Shown: positions 47,701 to 55,248, numbered from the stretch's first letter. The stretch: 64,000 bases of DNA from CADEED01 sp036274075 (GCA_036274075.1 DASUGK010000115.1:1-64000), one strand, 5' to 3'. The notes: generated by a model from the sequence alone, not told the origin. Numbers and translations are program-made.

Positions 47701-48068
47701 AATACGCCGCCGACGGTTCACCGGTGGCCGCGGACCGCCTCACCGCCGACGACATCACGCGCAGCGGCCTGCGTGCCGACATCGTGGTGCTCTCCGGCTG
47801 CGCCACCGGCGATGGCCGCGAGCTGCGCGGCGAAGGCGTGCTCGGGCTCACCTACGGCTTCCTCGCCAATGGTTCCAATACCGTCGTGGCATCGTTGTGG
47901 CCGGTGGAGGACGCGCTGACCGCGCGGTTCATGGAAGAGTTCTACACGGCGTACCGTGCGACGGGACACGCCGCCGAGGCGTTGCGCGCCGCGCAACTGC
48001 GCGGCCGCAACAAGACCGGGCCCACCGTCTGGTCGAGTTTCGTGGTGCGGTCCAACAGCCTGCCCTGA
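44784..48068 (+). CDS. TPR-CHAT protease-like lipoprotein, copy 1
   Basis: About 1094 residues. ATG 44784 has GAGG just upstream; a GTG at 44733 is an alternative but lies in a segment also conserved, untranslated, before copy 2. The N-terminal signal runs to LCLCACTGSF, a lipobox-like cysteine. Next comes a beta-sandwich resembling pre-peptidase (PPC-like) domains (TWLLEVRERDVDLRVKVE), then about ten TPR-like helical repeats (residues ~200-560), a coiled-coil-like stretch, and a C-terminal CHAT domain with the caspase-type pair H956 (LHFATHAVIRED) and C1006 (VVLSGCATGDGRE). CHAT domains cut after specific residues in partner proteins. The partner is unknown; neighbours suggest the subtilase or small exported protein. 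Confidence 0.85.
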   Translation: MRACAGAENANKKRLRALFQTLCTAWVLCLCACTGSFETEPLVEFSTEVVVGGAQPHSIARQLDAGTWLLEVRERDVDLRVKVEAGGARTELADAFLRHGVHRMVVSLPERSRFEVTLVSTDQREWKGAAAVRILRWPASEPDAEPDHRLLGFRALGEGSAVAAQDNAGAWRSALGPLREAERQFQAAGDIQSLAEAEYQRAWIELGLLHDHGASRRTAASALAHFRHSGDAVGAHRAGVLLGQAEFGVAANMGPRVRRTEQLALLNTAARRMTQALVFFERRDLQSDVLAAMGWSRTREKLLGRCDENVTVHENIRQRARARGDRYFEAVAAMDLGDIAQRRGDLVQAAALYEGALPSIDRDRNPELYARLISRLGTALLARGEFDRAQALHSEALGVFSARGDDSAMARELVALASLRLSTGSVERALHIVQSALPVYESTRDLEGKVSALQVAGNAAAALGRHEQALGYLRTAERLDRHGSSVDRTRVLIAREMRLLGNLGGAEEMLAKALQTRNEAVHADTLAERAQLRMHQLRQREALADLRAADARYSQLKLDFRRIESSSALSLALLDAGDIPGAGKAADIAVALERRIRARASNPEMRARFLSASYSPYEARIEVDLAGATSDRDAVWRAFRTAEAVRARSLADRLAQTSRGPTRRDAEIDGLRQTMASLQLDLDRMSEDGVDARALMETRRRIDATQARLEARLLRQDGVQASIQTGIPESRASAQSLLPDDAAVLAFFVGERRSHGWLLTHRELRHAVLPGRAVLNELVAATISQQRATVKSPAVNAFTPMLDSLLQGVAAKRLLILPDGPLHGMPFATIPLPRGTSRELLIDRFVIAGAPSLAVALRPAPRHRDDGTLVAVISDPVYTSDDRRLTVATGDAALFRGDDGESHRLARLPYSAIEARSVMRVFDGARIIALNGFDATARRVVALPSKDLDVLHFATHAVIREDAPEQSALFLSEYAADGSPVAADRLTADDITRSGLRADIVVLSGCATGDGRELRGEGVLGLTYGFLANGSNTVVASLWPVEDALTARFMEEFYTAYRATGHAAEALRAAQLRGRNKTGPTVWSSFVVRSNSLP

Positions 48069-48183
48069 ACGCGCGCGGCCGGCAGGCCCCCTAACTACCT
48101 GGAACCGGCGGGCCCGGGCGGGCGCTCGCGGCCGGGAGCCGCGTCGCCCCGGCCGCCCAAAACCCGGCGGCCATTCGTTATAA

Positions 48184-48266
48184 GTGTCACGACTTCGCGA
48201 TTTCTCCCACCTGCAACCGCAGGCCGCGAAGATTTTTTCTCGCCGGACTTACTACAAACCCTGCCT
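48184..48266 (+). promoter_or_regulatory. Conserved upstream control region of the second CHAT gene
   Basis: Second copy of the two-block region. Block A (48184-48210) reads GTGTCACGACTTCGCGA followed by TTTCTCCCAC, matching the first copy at most positions. Block B (48246-48266) is identical over 21 bases. Farther on, TGCCTGTGCCAGTCAACAC (48293-48311) resembles TGCCTGTAAACA before copy 1. Conservation across an otherwise diverged spacer argues for function rather than recent duplication alone. Upstream, 48069-48180 is very GC-rich with overlapping hairpins (CGCGGCC...GGGAGCCGCG, GGGCGGGC...GCCGCCC) and probably ends transcription from copy 1. Confidence 0.6.
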
Positions 48267-48341
48267 ACGAAATCGACGCTCAATTGCGGCACAATGCCTG
48301 TGCCAGTCAACACTTACCCCCGCCGCGGGGGGTCCGCTTGC

Positions 48342-51300
48342 ATGTCCTTCCGCGATCGAGTCGCCATTGATTTCGCCCTGAATCCGCGGACCGGCGTCGT
48401 CACGGTTTTCTGCGCCGCCTGCGCGTTCATGATGGCCGCGTGCACCGGTGGATCCGGTCGGGAGCTTACCGAAGTCCTGTCCAGCGATCTGCCGGTGGGC
48501 CCCGACGCGCCCGCGAATGCCGCACCGCAGCTTCCGCCGGGCGTGTACCTGGTCGAAGTGCGCGAACGGGACGTCGACCTGCGCGTGGTCATCGACGCGG
48601 CCGGCAGCCACGCGGAGCTCGAGGACGGCGTGCAGCGCCACGGCCTGCACGCCGACGTAGTTAGACTGCGACAGCCCGCGGCACTGCGCATCGAGGCACG
48701 CAGTGCCGACTACGGCGGCAAGCGCGGCAGCGCGCAGGTGCGCGTGTCGCGCTGGAAATACCCGGTGGACACGGCGCCGGACGAGCTGGAGAACGGCTTC
48801 ACGGCCTTCGGCGCCGGCGGCCGCGAGACGGCGCGCGGTGAACCCGCCGGCTGGGAGCGCGCCGCGCAGCAGCTGCGCCGCGCCAGCGCCCTGTTCGCGG
48901 AGGCCGCGGACGAGCCGGCGCGCGCGCAGGCCGAGTATTCGCTGGGAAGCCTGGAGTACCTGCTGCGCATGCAGTGGCAGGCGGCGATCCGCGCCGCCGA
49001 CACCGCCGCCGACGGCTACGAATCGCTCGACGACGAGACCGGCCGGCACCGCGCCGGCGTGCTGCGGGCTTCCGCCGAGATCGAAATCGCCCGCGGAATG
49101 AGCGCGAGCTCTCAAACCGCCGAGCGCAACGCGCTGTTCGAGTCGATCGATCGGCGGCTGCGCGATGCGGCCGCGTACTTCGGCAAGGATGGCGCCGCGA
49201 TCGACGAGGCCTACAGCATTAACATGCGCGGCGTCGGCTTCTACAGCGCCGGCAACGACGCACGCGCCGCGGAGTTCTTCGCGCAGGCAGGCGAACTCGC
49301 GCGCCGCAACCAGGATTCGACGCTGGAGGTGAAGACGCTCAGCAACCTGGCCTGGATCCATCAGCGCCGCGGCGAGATTGCGCGCGCGGCGAGCGAATAC
49401 CAGGCGTTGATGCCGCTGCTGGACCGTGATCGCGACGCCGACATGTACGCAACCACGATCACCAACTACGGCCAGTGCCTGATCGCGCTCGGCGAGTTCG
49501 ACCGCGCGCTGACGCTGCACACGCAGGCCCTCGAAGTATTCGCCACCCGCGGAGCCGACGCGGACCGCGGCAAGCAGCTCAATGCACTCGGCGGGCTCTA
49601 CATCCGCGTCGGCGAGCTCGAACGCGCGCTGTCGACACTGCGCACGGCCATTGAGGTGCACGGCAAGGTGGGCGCCGGCTGGGCGCGCGCCGCGGCCCTG
49701 CGCATGGCGGGCAACGTCGCAGGCGCACTCGGGGATCCGCGCGGGGCACTCGTCTACCTGCGCGAATCGATGGAGCAAGACGCTCAGCCCGAGGCCGTGG
49801 CGAGGACCCGGGTATTGATCGCAGCACAGCTGCGCGCGCTCGGCGACCTGCGCGGCGCGGAGCGCGAACTGGTCGAAGCACAGCGGGATGGCAGTGAGCT
49901 GACGCGCGCCAATGCCACGGCGGAGCGTGCCCGGCTGCGGCGTGCGCAGCGCGATTTCTCCGCGGCGCTGGCCGATGCGCGTGCCGCGGACGCATCGTAC
50001 GAATCACTCGGGCTGGACTTCGACCGCATCGAGACCCACACGGTGATGTCGCAGTCCCTGATCGCCCTCGGCAACGCGCGCGAGGCACTGGCGGCAGCCA
50101 ACGCGGCGATTGCCATCGAGCAGCGCATTCGCGTCGGATCCGCCAACCCGGAGTGGCGCGCGCGCTTCCTTGCTGAACGTTATTCGCCCTACGAGGCGCG
50201 TATAGCCGCCGAGCTCGCGGCCGGCGGCGACGATGCAGCCTGGCAGGCTTTTCGCACCACCGAGACCGTGCGCGCACGTTCGCTCGCCGAGCAGCTCGCG
50301 GCGCGGATGGATCTCCGGTCGAGCCGGGCGGTGACCGAAGTGGACCCGGCCGGCAACGCGTTGCGCGCGGAACTCACCGCACAGCAGCTGCGACTCGAAA
50401 GCCGGATGGATCGCGGCGGCGCCGACCCCGCAGAACTCAGCGAACTGCGGCGCTCCATCGAGGAGACGCGCGCGCGCATCGTCGCGAACGAATTGCGGCG
50501 GCGGGATATTTCCGGAGTGTCGGCAGCCGCCGCCAGGATTTCCGGCCAGCTGCGCGACGTGCAGGCCGCGATCCCGGCCGACACCGCCGTGCTGGCCTAT
50601 TTCGTCGGCGACGAGAACAGCCACGCATGGCTGCTGACGCGCGACTCGCTGCAGCACGCCACGCTGGCGGGACGTACCGGATTGCAACGCACGGTCGATG
50701 CCTTCGTCGCCGCGAGCCGCAGCGGCGCCGTGACGCCCGCCTCGCGCGCGGCCGGCCGCAACCTGCTCGGATCGCTGCTCGACCACGTCACGGCGAAACG
50801 CCTGCTGGTCATCGCCGATGGTCCGCTGTACGCCGTGCCGTTCGCCGCGCTGCAGCCCGCGGCGAGTTCGCCGGGTGTGTTGGTCGAGCGCTTCGTGATT
50901 TCCTATGCACCGTCGCTGGCGCTGGCCATGCACGCGCCGTCGGCGGCGGGAACCGCGACACGCGTCGCCGTGATCTCGGATCCGGTGTACGCGCAGGACG
51001 ACAGCCGGCTGCGGCTCGCGTTGGCGGACGACGCCAGTGCCTATCGCAGCGGCGAACAGCCGCGCGACAGGCTGACGCGCCTGCAGTATTCCGGCCTCGA
51101 AGGGCGCACCGTCGCGCGCGCGTTCGCCGGCCGCGACACCGTCGAGATCAGCGGCTTCGACGCCACGCCGGAACGCGTGCTGGCGCTGCGTTCCCAGCCC
51201 CTGTCGGTGCTGCACTTCGCCACGCACGCGCGGATCAGGCGCGATTCGCCCGAGCAGTCGGCGCTCTATCTCAGCGAGTACAGCGCCAGCGGCCGGTCGA

Positions 51301-51635
51301 TCGCCGAGTCGCGGCTCACCGCGGATGAAATCTCGCGCACCGGCCTGCGCGCGGACCTCGTGGTGCTGTCGGCCTGCGCCACCGGCGACGGCGGCGCGGT
51401 GCGCGGCGAGGGTGTGCTCGGACTCACCTATGCCTTCCTCGCGAACGGCTCGCGTTCGGTCGTGGCCTCGTTGTGGCCCATCCAGGACGCGTCCACCGCG
51501 CGTTTCATGAAGGAGTTCTACGACGCGTATCGCAAGACCGGCCGCGCCGCCGACGCGTTACGCACCGCCCAGCTGCACGAACGCGGTGGCGTCGCATGGA
51601 CGAGTTTCGTCGTCCGCGCCAACGAATTTCCCTGA
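48342..51635 (+). CDS. TPR-CHAT protease-like lipoprotein, copy 2
   Basis: About 1097 residues, colinear with copy 1 along its whole length and clearly a tandem paralogue (YLVEVRERDVDLRVVIDAAG against WLLEVRERDVDLRVKVEAGG; FRTTETVRARSLAEQLA against FRTAEAVRARSLADRLA). The signal ends in FMMAACTGGS. Same order: PPC-like sandwich, TPR repeats, helical spacer, CHAT domain. Catalytic pair H962 (LHFATHARIRRD) and C1012 (VVLSACATGDGGA), again 50 residues apart. ATG 48342 is chosen as the first codon of the signal. It heads a five-gene unit with gaps of 19, 2, 24 and 3 bases, ending with the anti-sigma gene. Confidence 0.87.
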   Translation: MSFRDRVAIDFALNPRTGVVTVFCAACAFMMAACTGGSGRELTEVLSSDLPVGPDAPANAAPQLPPGVYLVEVRERDVDLRVVIDAAGSHAELEDGVQRHGLHADVVRLRQPAALRIEARSADYGGKRGSAQVRVSRWKYPVDTAPDELENGFTAFGAGGRETARGEPAGWERAAQQLRRASALFAEAADEPARAQAEYSLGSLEYLLRMQWQAAIRAADTAADGYESLDDETGRHRAGVLRASAEIEIARGMSASSQTAERNALFESIDRRLRDAAAYFGKDGAAIDEAYSINMRGVGFYSAGNDARAAEFFAQAGELARRNQDSTLEVKTLSNLAWIHQRRGEIARAASEYQALMPLLDRDRDADMYATTITNYGQCLIALGEFDRALTLHTQALEVFATRGADADRGKQLNALGGLYIRVGELERALSTLRTAIEVHGKVGAGWARAAALRMAGNVAGALGDPRGALVYLRESMEQDAQPEAVARTRVLIAAQLRALGDLRGAERELVEAQRDGSELTRANATAERARLRRAQRDFSAALADARAADASYESLGLDFDRIETHTVMSQSLIALGNAREALAAANAAIAIEQRIRVGSANPEWRARFLAERYSPYEARIAAELAAGGDDAAWQAFRTTETVRARSLAEQLAARMDLRSSRAVTEVDPAGNALRAELTAQQLRLESRMDRGGADPAELSELRRSIEETRARIVANELRRRDISGVSAAAARISGQLRDVQAAIPADTAVLAYFVGDENSHAWLLTRDSLQHATLAGRTGLQRTVDAFVAASRSGAVTPASRAAGRNLLGSLLDHVTAKRLLVIADGPLYAVPFAALQPAASSPGVLVERFVISYAPSLALAMHAPSAAGTATRVAVISDPVYAQDDSRLRLALADDASAYRSGEQPRDRLTRLQYSGLEGRTVARAFAGRDTVEISGFDATPERVLALRSQPLSVLHFATHARIRRDSPEQSALYLSEYSASGRSIAESRLTADEISRTGLRADLVVLSACATGDGGAVRGEGVLGLTYAFLANGSRSVVASLWPIQDASTARFMKEFYDAYRKTGRAADALRTAQLHERGGVAWTSFVVRANEFP

Positions 51636-51654
51636 TTTGCCCAAGGAGACCCCG

Positions 51655-52197
51655 ATGATCAAGATCCCATTTCGATTTCGCAGTCTTGCCCGCCTGTGCC
51701 TCGCAGCGACGGCGTTCACAAGCGCGTCCGCGCTCGCGGGCGATCCGGACCCAGCCGTCGCGCCGTGGCTCGGCAAGGAGATCACCATCACGTCGTCGAC
51801 GCTGGGTGATCATGTGCCGCCAGGCGGCAAGCTCACCTTCGTCTACGACGGTGAAGACGACGTGGTGCGCGTTTGCACGCGTTCGGTCCCGACCAAGCGC
51901 GCGGTGTGGAAGATGGATCTCGCCGTGCCCTGCGCCGTGGCGCTGAACGTGGTGCGTGGCGAGCGTTATTGCTCCGACGACGAGGTGAAGACCGGTGACG
52001 CCGAAGTGCTGTCCACGTGCCACCGCCTGCGCAGCCACGACGTCGCGCTGCACGCGGCCGCCGCCAAGGACGCCGTGGAACTGCACGACGTGATCGTGTT
52101 CCTGCTGCAGCCCGGCGCGGACAAGAAGCATTCGATCTCGATCCTGCTGGATTCTCCGTCGCGCGTGACGCACGCCGGGCACATCATCGGCGAGTAG
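51655..52197 (+). CDS. Small exported protein of the CHAT/subtilase operon
   Basis: 180 residues, no family recognised. ATG 51655 follows AAGGAG. A signal peptide (about residues 1-29, LCLAATAFTSASALAGD) is followed by a beta-rich domain: KEITITSSTLGDHVPPGGKL, FVYDGEDDVVRVCTRSV, MDLAVPCAVALNVV, GERYCSDDEV and LSTCHRLRSHDV. Four cysteines in the mature part could form two disulfides. Wedged between the second CHAT gene and the subtilase gene, it is a candidate substrate, inhibitor or sensor for one of the proteases; that is inference from position only. Confidence 0.75.
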   Translation: MIKIPFRFRSLARLCLAATAFTSASALAGDPDPAVAPWLGKEITITSSTLGDHVPPGGKLTFVYDGEDDVVRVCTRSVPTKRAVWKMDLAVPCAVALNVVRGERYCSDDEVKTGDAEVLSTCHRLRSHDVALHAAAAKDAVELHDVIVFLLQPGADKKHSISILLDSPSRVTHAGHIIGE

Positions 52198-52199
52198 CC

Positions 52200-53753
52200 T
52201 TGACGAGCCGTTCTCTTGCGCGGGGCTTCTTCACCATCCTCCTGCCTTTCGCGGCCTCGGCCGCACTGGCGGGGGGCCTCGCGCAGGCGAACGAACCCGG
52301 AATCTGCGGCCGCAACCAGGCCGGGAGCCCGAACGGACTGCGGGCGCCGGCGGCGGTAACGGCCTACCTCGATTCACTGTCCGGCAGCACACGATTCGAT
52401 TTGCGCGACGCCTGCGCCTCCTGGGCAGGGACGAATTCAGACCGCCGGCGTCGCGCAAACGATGGCGCGCGCGGTGACCCCGTCCCGGCACGCTTCATCG
52501 TGTTTCCCGCACCGGACGTGGAAATGCAGGCGCTGGCCTCGCACCTGAAGCGGGATAACCACGTCTACAGCGTGGAAACCGCCAGCCGGTTCGTGGTCGC
52601 ATCGTTCGACCGGCAGGTTTCGACGCGCCGGCTGCGACGTGTCCTCGACGATCCCCTGGTCGATTACGCCGAGCCCGACTGCGACGGGCCGGATTTCCTC
52701 ACCACCTCCATCGAACTGCTCGACTACGGGCGCGACGGCTCGAGTTGCTGGCAGCGTGCCGCGCGTACCACGTTTCCCAACGATCCCTGCATCGACGAGC
52801 TGTGGGGACACACGAAGATCGGCTGGAATTCCGACATTGCGCGGCGTTCGCTGCCGCGCATCGTCGCCGTGCTGGATTCAGGCATCGATGCTGCGCACGA
52901 GGACCTCGCGAGCAACGTGTTGATCGACATTCCCGGCGAGCCGCGCGGCTCGCAGGGCAGCCGCCTGAATGCGCAGTGCGCCACCAGCGGCCTGTGTTAT
53001 CCGCACGGCACCGAGATGGCCGGCACCATCGGCGGCCGCATGGACAATGGCATTGGTGTCGCCGGCGTCGCACCGAACAGCCGGCTGCTGCCCATCGTCA
53101 TCAGCCGGGTCGACCACGGACTGCTGGCGCGCCTGTCCACCATCGCCGAGGGCATCGATGCTGCGGTGCGGGGCGGCGCCGACGTGATCAACATCAGCGC
53201 CAAGTGGCCCGTGGACAGCCGCGCGATTTCCGCCGCCATCTACGCGGCAGTGGGCGGGAATTCCTCCACCCGCCGGCTGGTGGTCACCGGCTATGCCACC
53301 AGCCTGCAGCGCGACGAGACGGTGCGCGAGTACTTCCCCTCCCGCTACCGTTGCCTGCCCGGCGTGGTCGCGGCCGTGCCCACGGACATGCGCGGGCGCG
53401 ATCTGTTCAATCCCGAGGGCCGCCCAAGTGCGACGGACGGCAGGATTCAGGCACCCGGCGTGGACATCGTGGTGACAACGACCGAGAATTCCGCGCAAGG
53501 TTACGCGCTGTCCGAGGCAGCCGGCGCATCGAGCGCCGCGGCCTACGTTTCGGGCGCGGTAGCCCTGGTCTGGGGCAGCCCGCCGCTCAACAAATGCGAC
53601 GCCCAGCAGATAAAACAGTTGCTGTTCTGCAGGAGCAAGTCCAGCAACTCGTCGCGGTACCCATGGATCAATGTCGATTTTCTCGGTGAACTCGGTTCGG
53701 TCGGCGCGGGCGCGGACTGCCACGCGGCCATGGAAGCGCTCGGCTGCACCTAA
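52200..53753 (+). CDS. Secreted subtilisin-like serine protease (S8)
   Basis: 517 residues from a TTG at 52200, two bases after the previous stop; no other in-frame start precedes the signal (ARGFFTILLPFAASAALA). A propeptide-like region (about 95-155, ARFIVFPAPDVEMQALA, VDYAEPDC) precedes the catalytic domain. The triad is D226 (VAVLDSGIDAAHED), H269 (CYPHGTEMAGTIGG) and S444 (AAGASSAAAYVSGAVAL). The usual GTSMAxP block reads GASSAAA here, so threonine, methionine and proline are replaced. Cysteines at SSCWQR, DPCIDE, AQCATSGLCYP and C-terminal KCD, FCR, DCH, GCT suggest many disulfides. Expected to act outside the cytoplasm, perhaps activated by or activating the CHAT proteins. Confidence 0.85.
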   Translation: MTSRSLARGFFTILLPFAASAALAGGLAQANEPGICGRNQAGSPNGLRAPAAVTAYLDSLSGSTRFDLRDACASWAGTNSDRRRRANDGARGDPVPARFIVFPAPDVEMQALASHLKRDNHVYSVETASRFVVASFDRQVSTRRLRRVLDDPLVDYAEPDCDGPDFLTTSIELLDYGRDGSSCWQRAARTTFPNDPCIDELWGHTKIGWNSDIARRSLPRIVAVLDSGIDAAHEDLASNVLIDIPGEPRGSQGSRLNAQCATSGLCYPHGTEMAGTIGGRMDNGIGVAGVAPNSRLLPIVISRVDHGLLARLSTIAEGIDAAVRGGADVINISAKWPVDSRAISAAIYAAVGGNSSTRRLVVTGYATSLQRDETVREYFPSRYRCLPGVVAAVPTDMRGRDLFNPEGRPSATDGRIQAPGVDIVVTTTENSAQGYALSEAAGASSAAAYVSGAVALVWGSPPLNKCDAQQIKQLLFCRSKSSNSSRYPWINVDFLGELGSVGAGADCHAAMEALGCT

Positions 53754-53777
53754 CTACCGGCGCGCGCGGGGCACCCC

Positions 53778-54446
53778 GTGAGCGCGCTTTCCCTCGACGA
53801 AATCGAGAAAGTCGTGGCGGCGGCGCTCGACGGCGACCGCCAGGCCGAGTCGCGCATGCTGGCGGCGCTGCGGCCGGGCGTGCTCGCGGTGCTGCGTTTC
53901 GGGGCATTTCACCGCTGGATCGACGCCGAGGACCTGACGCAGGAAACCCTGCAGGTGGTCGTGGAACGCGTGCGCGCGCGGACCATCGACGATCCGCGCA
54001 AGGTGTTCGCCTTCGCCGCGGCGACCGCGCGCAACATGGCGCTGAACGCCGCGCGCAAGATGCTGCGCCAGCAGACCGTGGTCGACTCCGAGCTGGTCGA
54101 CGAGCTGGCGCAGAACATGGAAACCGAGCCCGGCGACATGTCGGAGGCGGACGACCGCCACCTGGCCCAGGCCGTCATGGCGCTGCTGGACGAACTACCC
54201 ACGCAGCGGGACCGCGAGGTGCTGGTACGGTTCTATCTAGACGGCACCGACAAGCAGCAGCTGTGCCGCGAACTCGGACTTTCCCCTAAGCATTTCGACC
54301 GTGTGCTGATGCGGGCCCGTACGCGGCTGCGCAACATCGTCGAACGGCGCGCACCGCACCTGGCCCTGGTGCCGCGAATCTCGGCTGTTTTGCTCCCATT
54401 GGCGATTTCTTTCACGTTTTGGGTGAGAGATTTTGGCTCCTGGTGA
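53778..54446 (+). CDS. ECF-type RNA polymerase sigma factor
   Basis: 222 residues from a GTG start. The sigma2 region has AEDLTQETLQVVVERVR and FAFAAATARNMALNAARK; the sigma4 helix-turn-helix is DREVLVRFYLDGTDKQQLCR followed by LGLSPKHFDRVLMRARTRL. Unusually, it ends in a hydrophobic stretch, ISAVLLPLAISFTFWVRDFG, about 25 residues, which could touch the membrane or the anti-sigma partner. Closely follows the protease gene (24 bases) and is followed by a membrane protein after three bases, the usual sigma/anti-sigma order. Probably transcribes the CHAT/subtilase genes from the GTGTCAC-type sites. Confidence 0.85.
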   Translation: MSALSLDEIEKVVAAALDGDRQAESRMLAALRPGVLAVLRFGAFHRWIDAEDLTQETLQVVVERVRARTIDDPRKVFAFAAATARNMALNAARKMLRQQTVVDSELVDELAQNMETEPGDMSEADDRHLAQAVMALLDELPTQRDREVLVRFYLDGTDKQQLCRELGLSPKHFDRVLMRARTRLRNIVERRAPHLALVPRISAVLLPLAISFTFWVRDFGSW

Positions 54447-54449
54447 CAC
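54423..54449 (-). promoter_or_regulatory. GTGTCAC-N13-CTCTCAC motif at the sigma/anti-sigma junction
   Basis: On the minus strand this 27-base stretch reads GTGTCACCAGGAGCC then AAAATCTCTCAC, the same half-sites and the same 13-base spacing as block A upstream of the two CHAT genes. It covers the last codons of the sigma gene and ends right before the ATG of the anti-sigma gene. On the plus strand the adjoining TGACACATGTCA is a perfect palindrome. It could be a binding site for a regulator rather than a promoter, given its reversed orientation. The middle 13 bases differ, so chance is not excluded. Confidence 0.4.
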
Positions 54450-55214
54450 ATGTCACTCATGAAGTCTCTTGATCGCCAATCGCTGGAAGAACAGGCGCGC
54501 CTGGTATCGCGTTATGTCGCGGGCGACCTGTCGCGTTCGGAACGGGCCGAGTTCGAGGCCTGGCTGGTGGCATCCCCCGAACTGGCTGCCGAGGTCGAGA
54601 TGGAACGCCGCCTGCGGCGTGGCATCGCGAGCGCGGCACGGCGCGGATGGCTGAAGCGCGGCACCGAGCCGGTGCCGGAGGCCCGCGAACAGCGCTGGCG
54701 CATGGCCATCGCCGCGAGCGTGGTCGTGTCTCTGCTGCTGATGGGCGTGACTTTCGTGTTGCCCAGTGGCTCATCCGACGAATCCCGGACAACCGCCAGC
54801 ACCACGCCGGTGAAGCCATCGCTGCCGCGCATCGTGCGTCTCGGCGCGGTCCGTAGCCTGGAGACGACCCCCGACATCCTGGTGTCGCGCCTCACGCCGC
54901 CGAGCGAACTCACCATCGAGCCCGAAGTCGTTGTGCTCACCTGCCCCGATGGCAGGCTCGAGCTGGAATGCGCCGGTGGCGCCGCGCCGCAGACTCCGCA
55001 GTATCCCGAATACGAGATGGAACTCGTGAGCCGCCAGGTGTCGCACGTGGCATGGCGCTCCCCGCGACAGTTGCCGACGTCCGGTTCCGTGCTGTCGTTC
55101 GTGCTGAGCGAGCCCGAGCAACTGGAGGCCGGTGACTACGACGTCATCGTGCGGGGCCACTCCCCCGAGCACGAAGAAGTCGTGGCGCGCTTCTGGCTGC
55201 GCGTCACCGAGTAG
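54450..55214 (+). CDS. Membrane-anchored putative anti-sigma factor
   Basis: 254 residues. The cytoplasmic N-terminus resembles the anti-sigma domain of RskA/FecR-like proteins: LVSRYVAGDLSRSERAEFEAW and SPELAAEVEMERRLRRGIA, without the zinc-binding His-Cys motif. One transmembrane helix lies at about 88-106 (MAIAASVVVSLLLMGVTFV). The periplasmic part has a predicted beta-sandwich, with VLTCPDGRLELECAGG (two cysteines) and LEAGDYDVIVRGHSPEHEEV. That outer domain could sense or be cut by the secreted proteases. Three bases from the sigma gene. Role inferred from position and layout. Confidence 0.75.
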   Translation: MSLMKSLDRQSLEEQARLVSRYVAGDLSRSERAEFEAWLVASPELAAEVEMERRLRRGIASAARRGWLKRGTEPVPEAREQRWRMAIAASVVVSLLLMGVTFVLPSGSSDESRTTASTTPVKPSLPRIVRLGAVRSLETTPDILVSRLTPPSELTIEPEVVVLTCPDGRLELECAGGAAPQTPQYPEYEMELVSRQVSHVAWRSPRQLPTSGSVLSFVLSEPEQLEAGDYDVIVRGHSPEHEEVVARFWLRVTE

Positions 55215-55248
55215 CAAGCGGGAATGTGATCGCGCCGCCCGGCGATCG

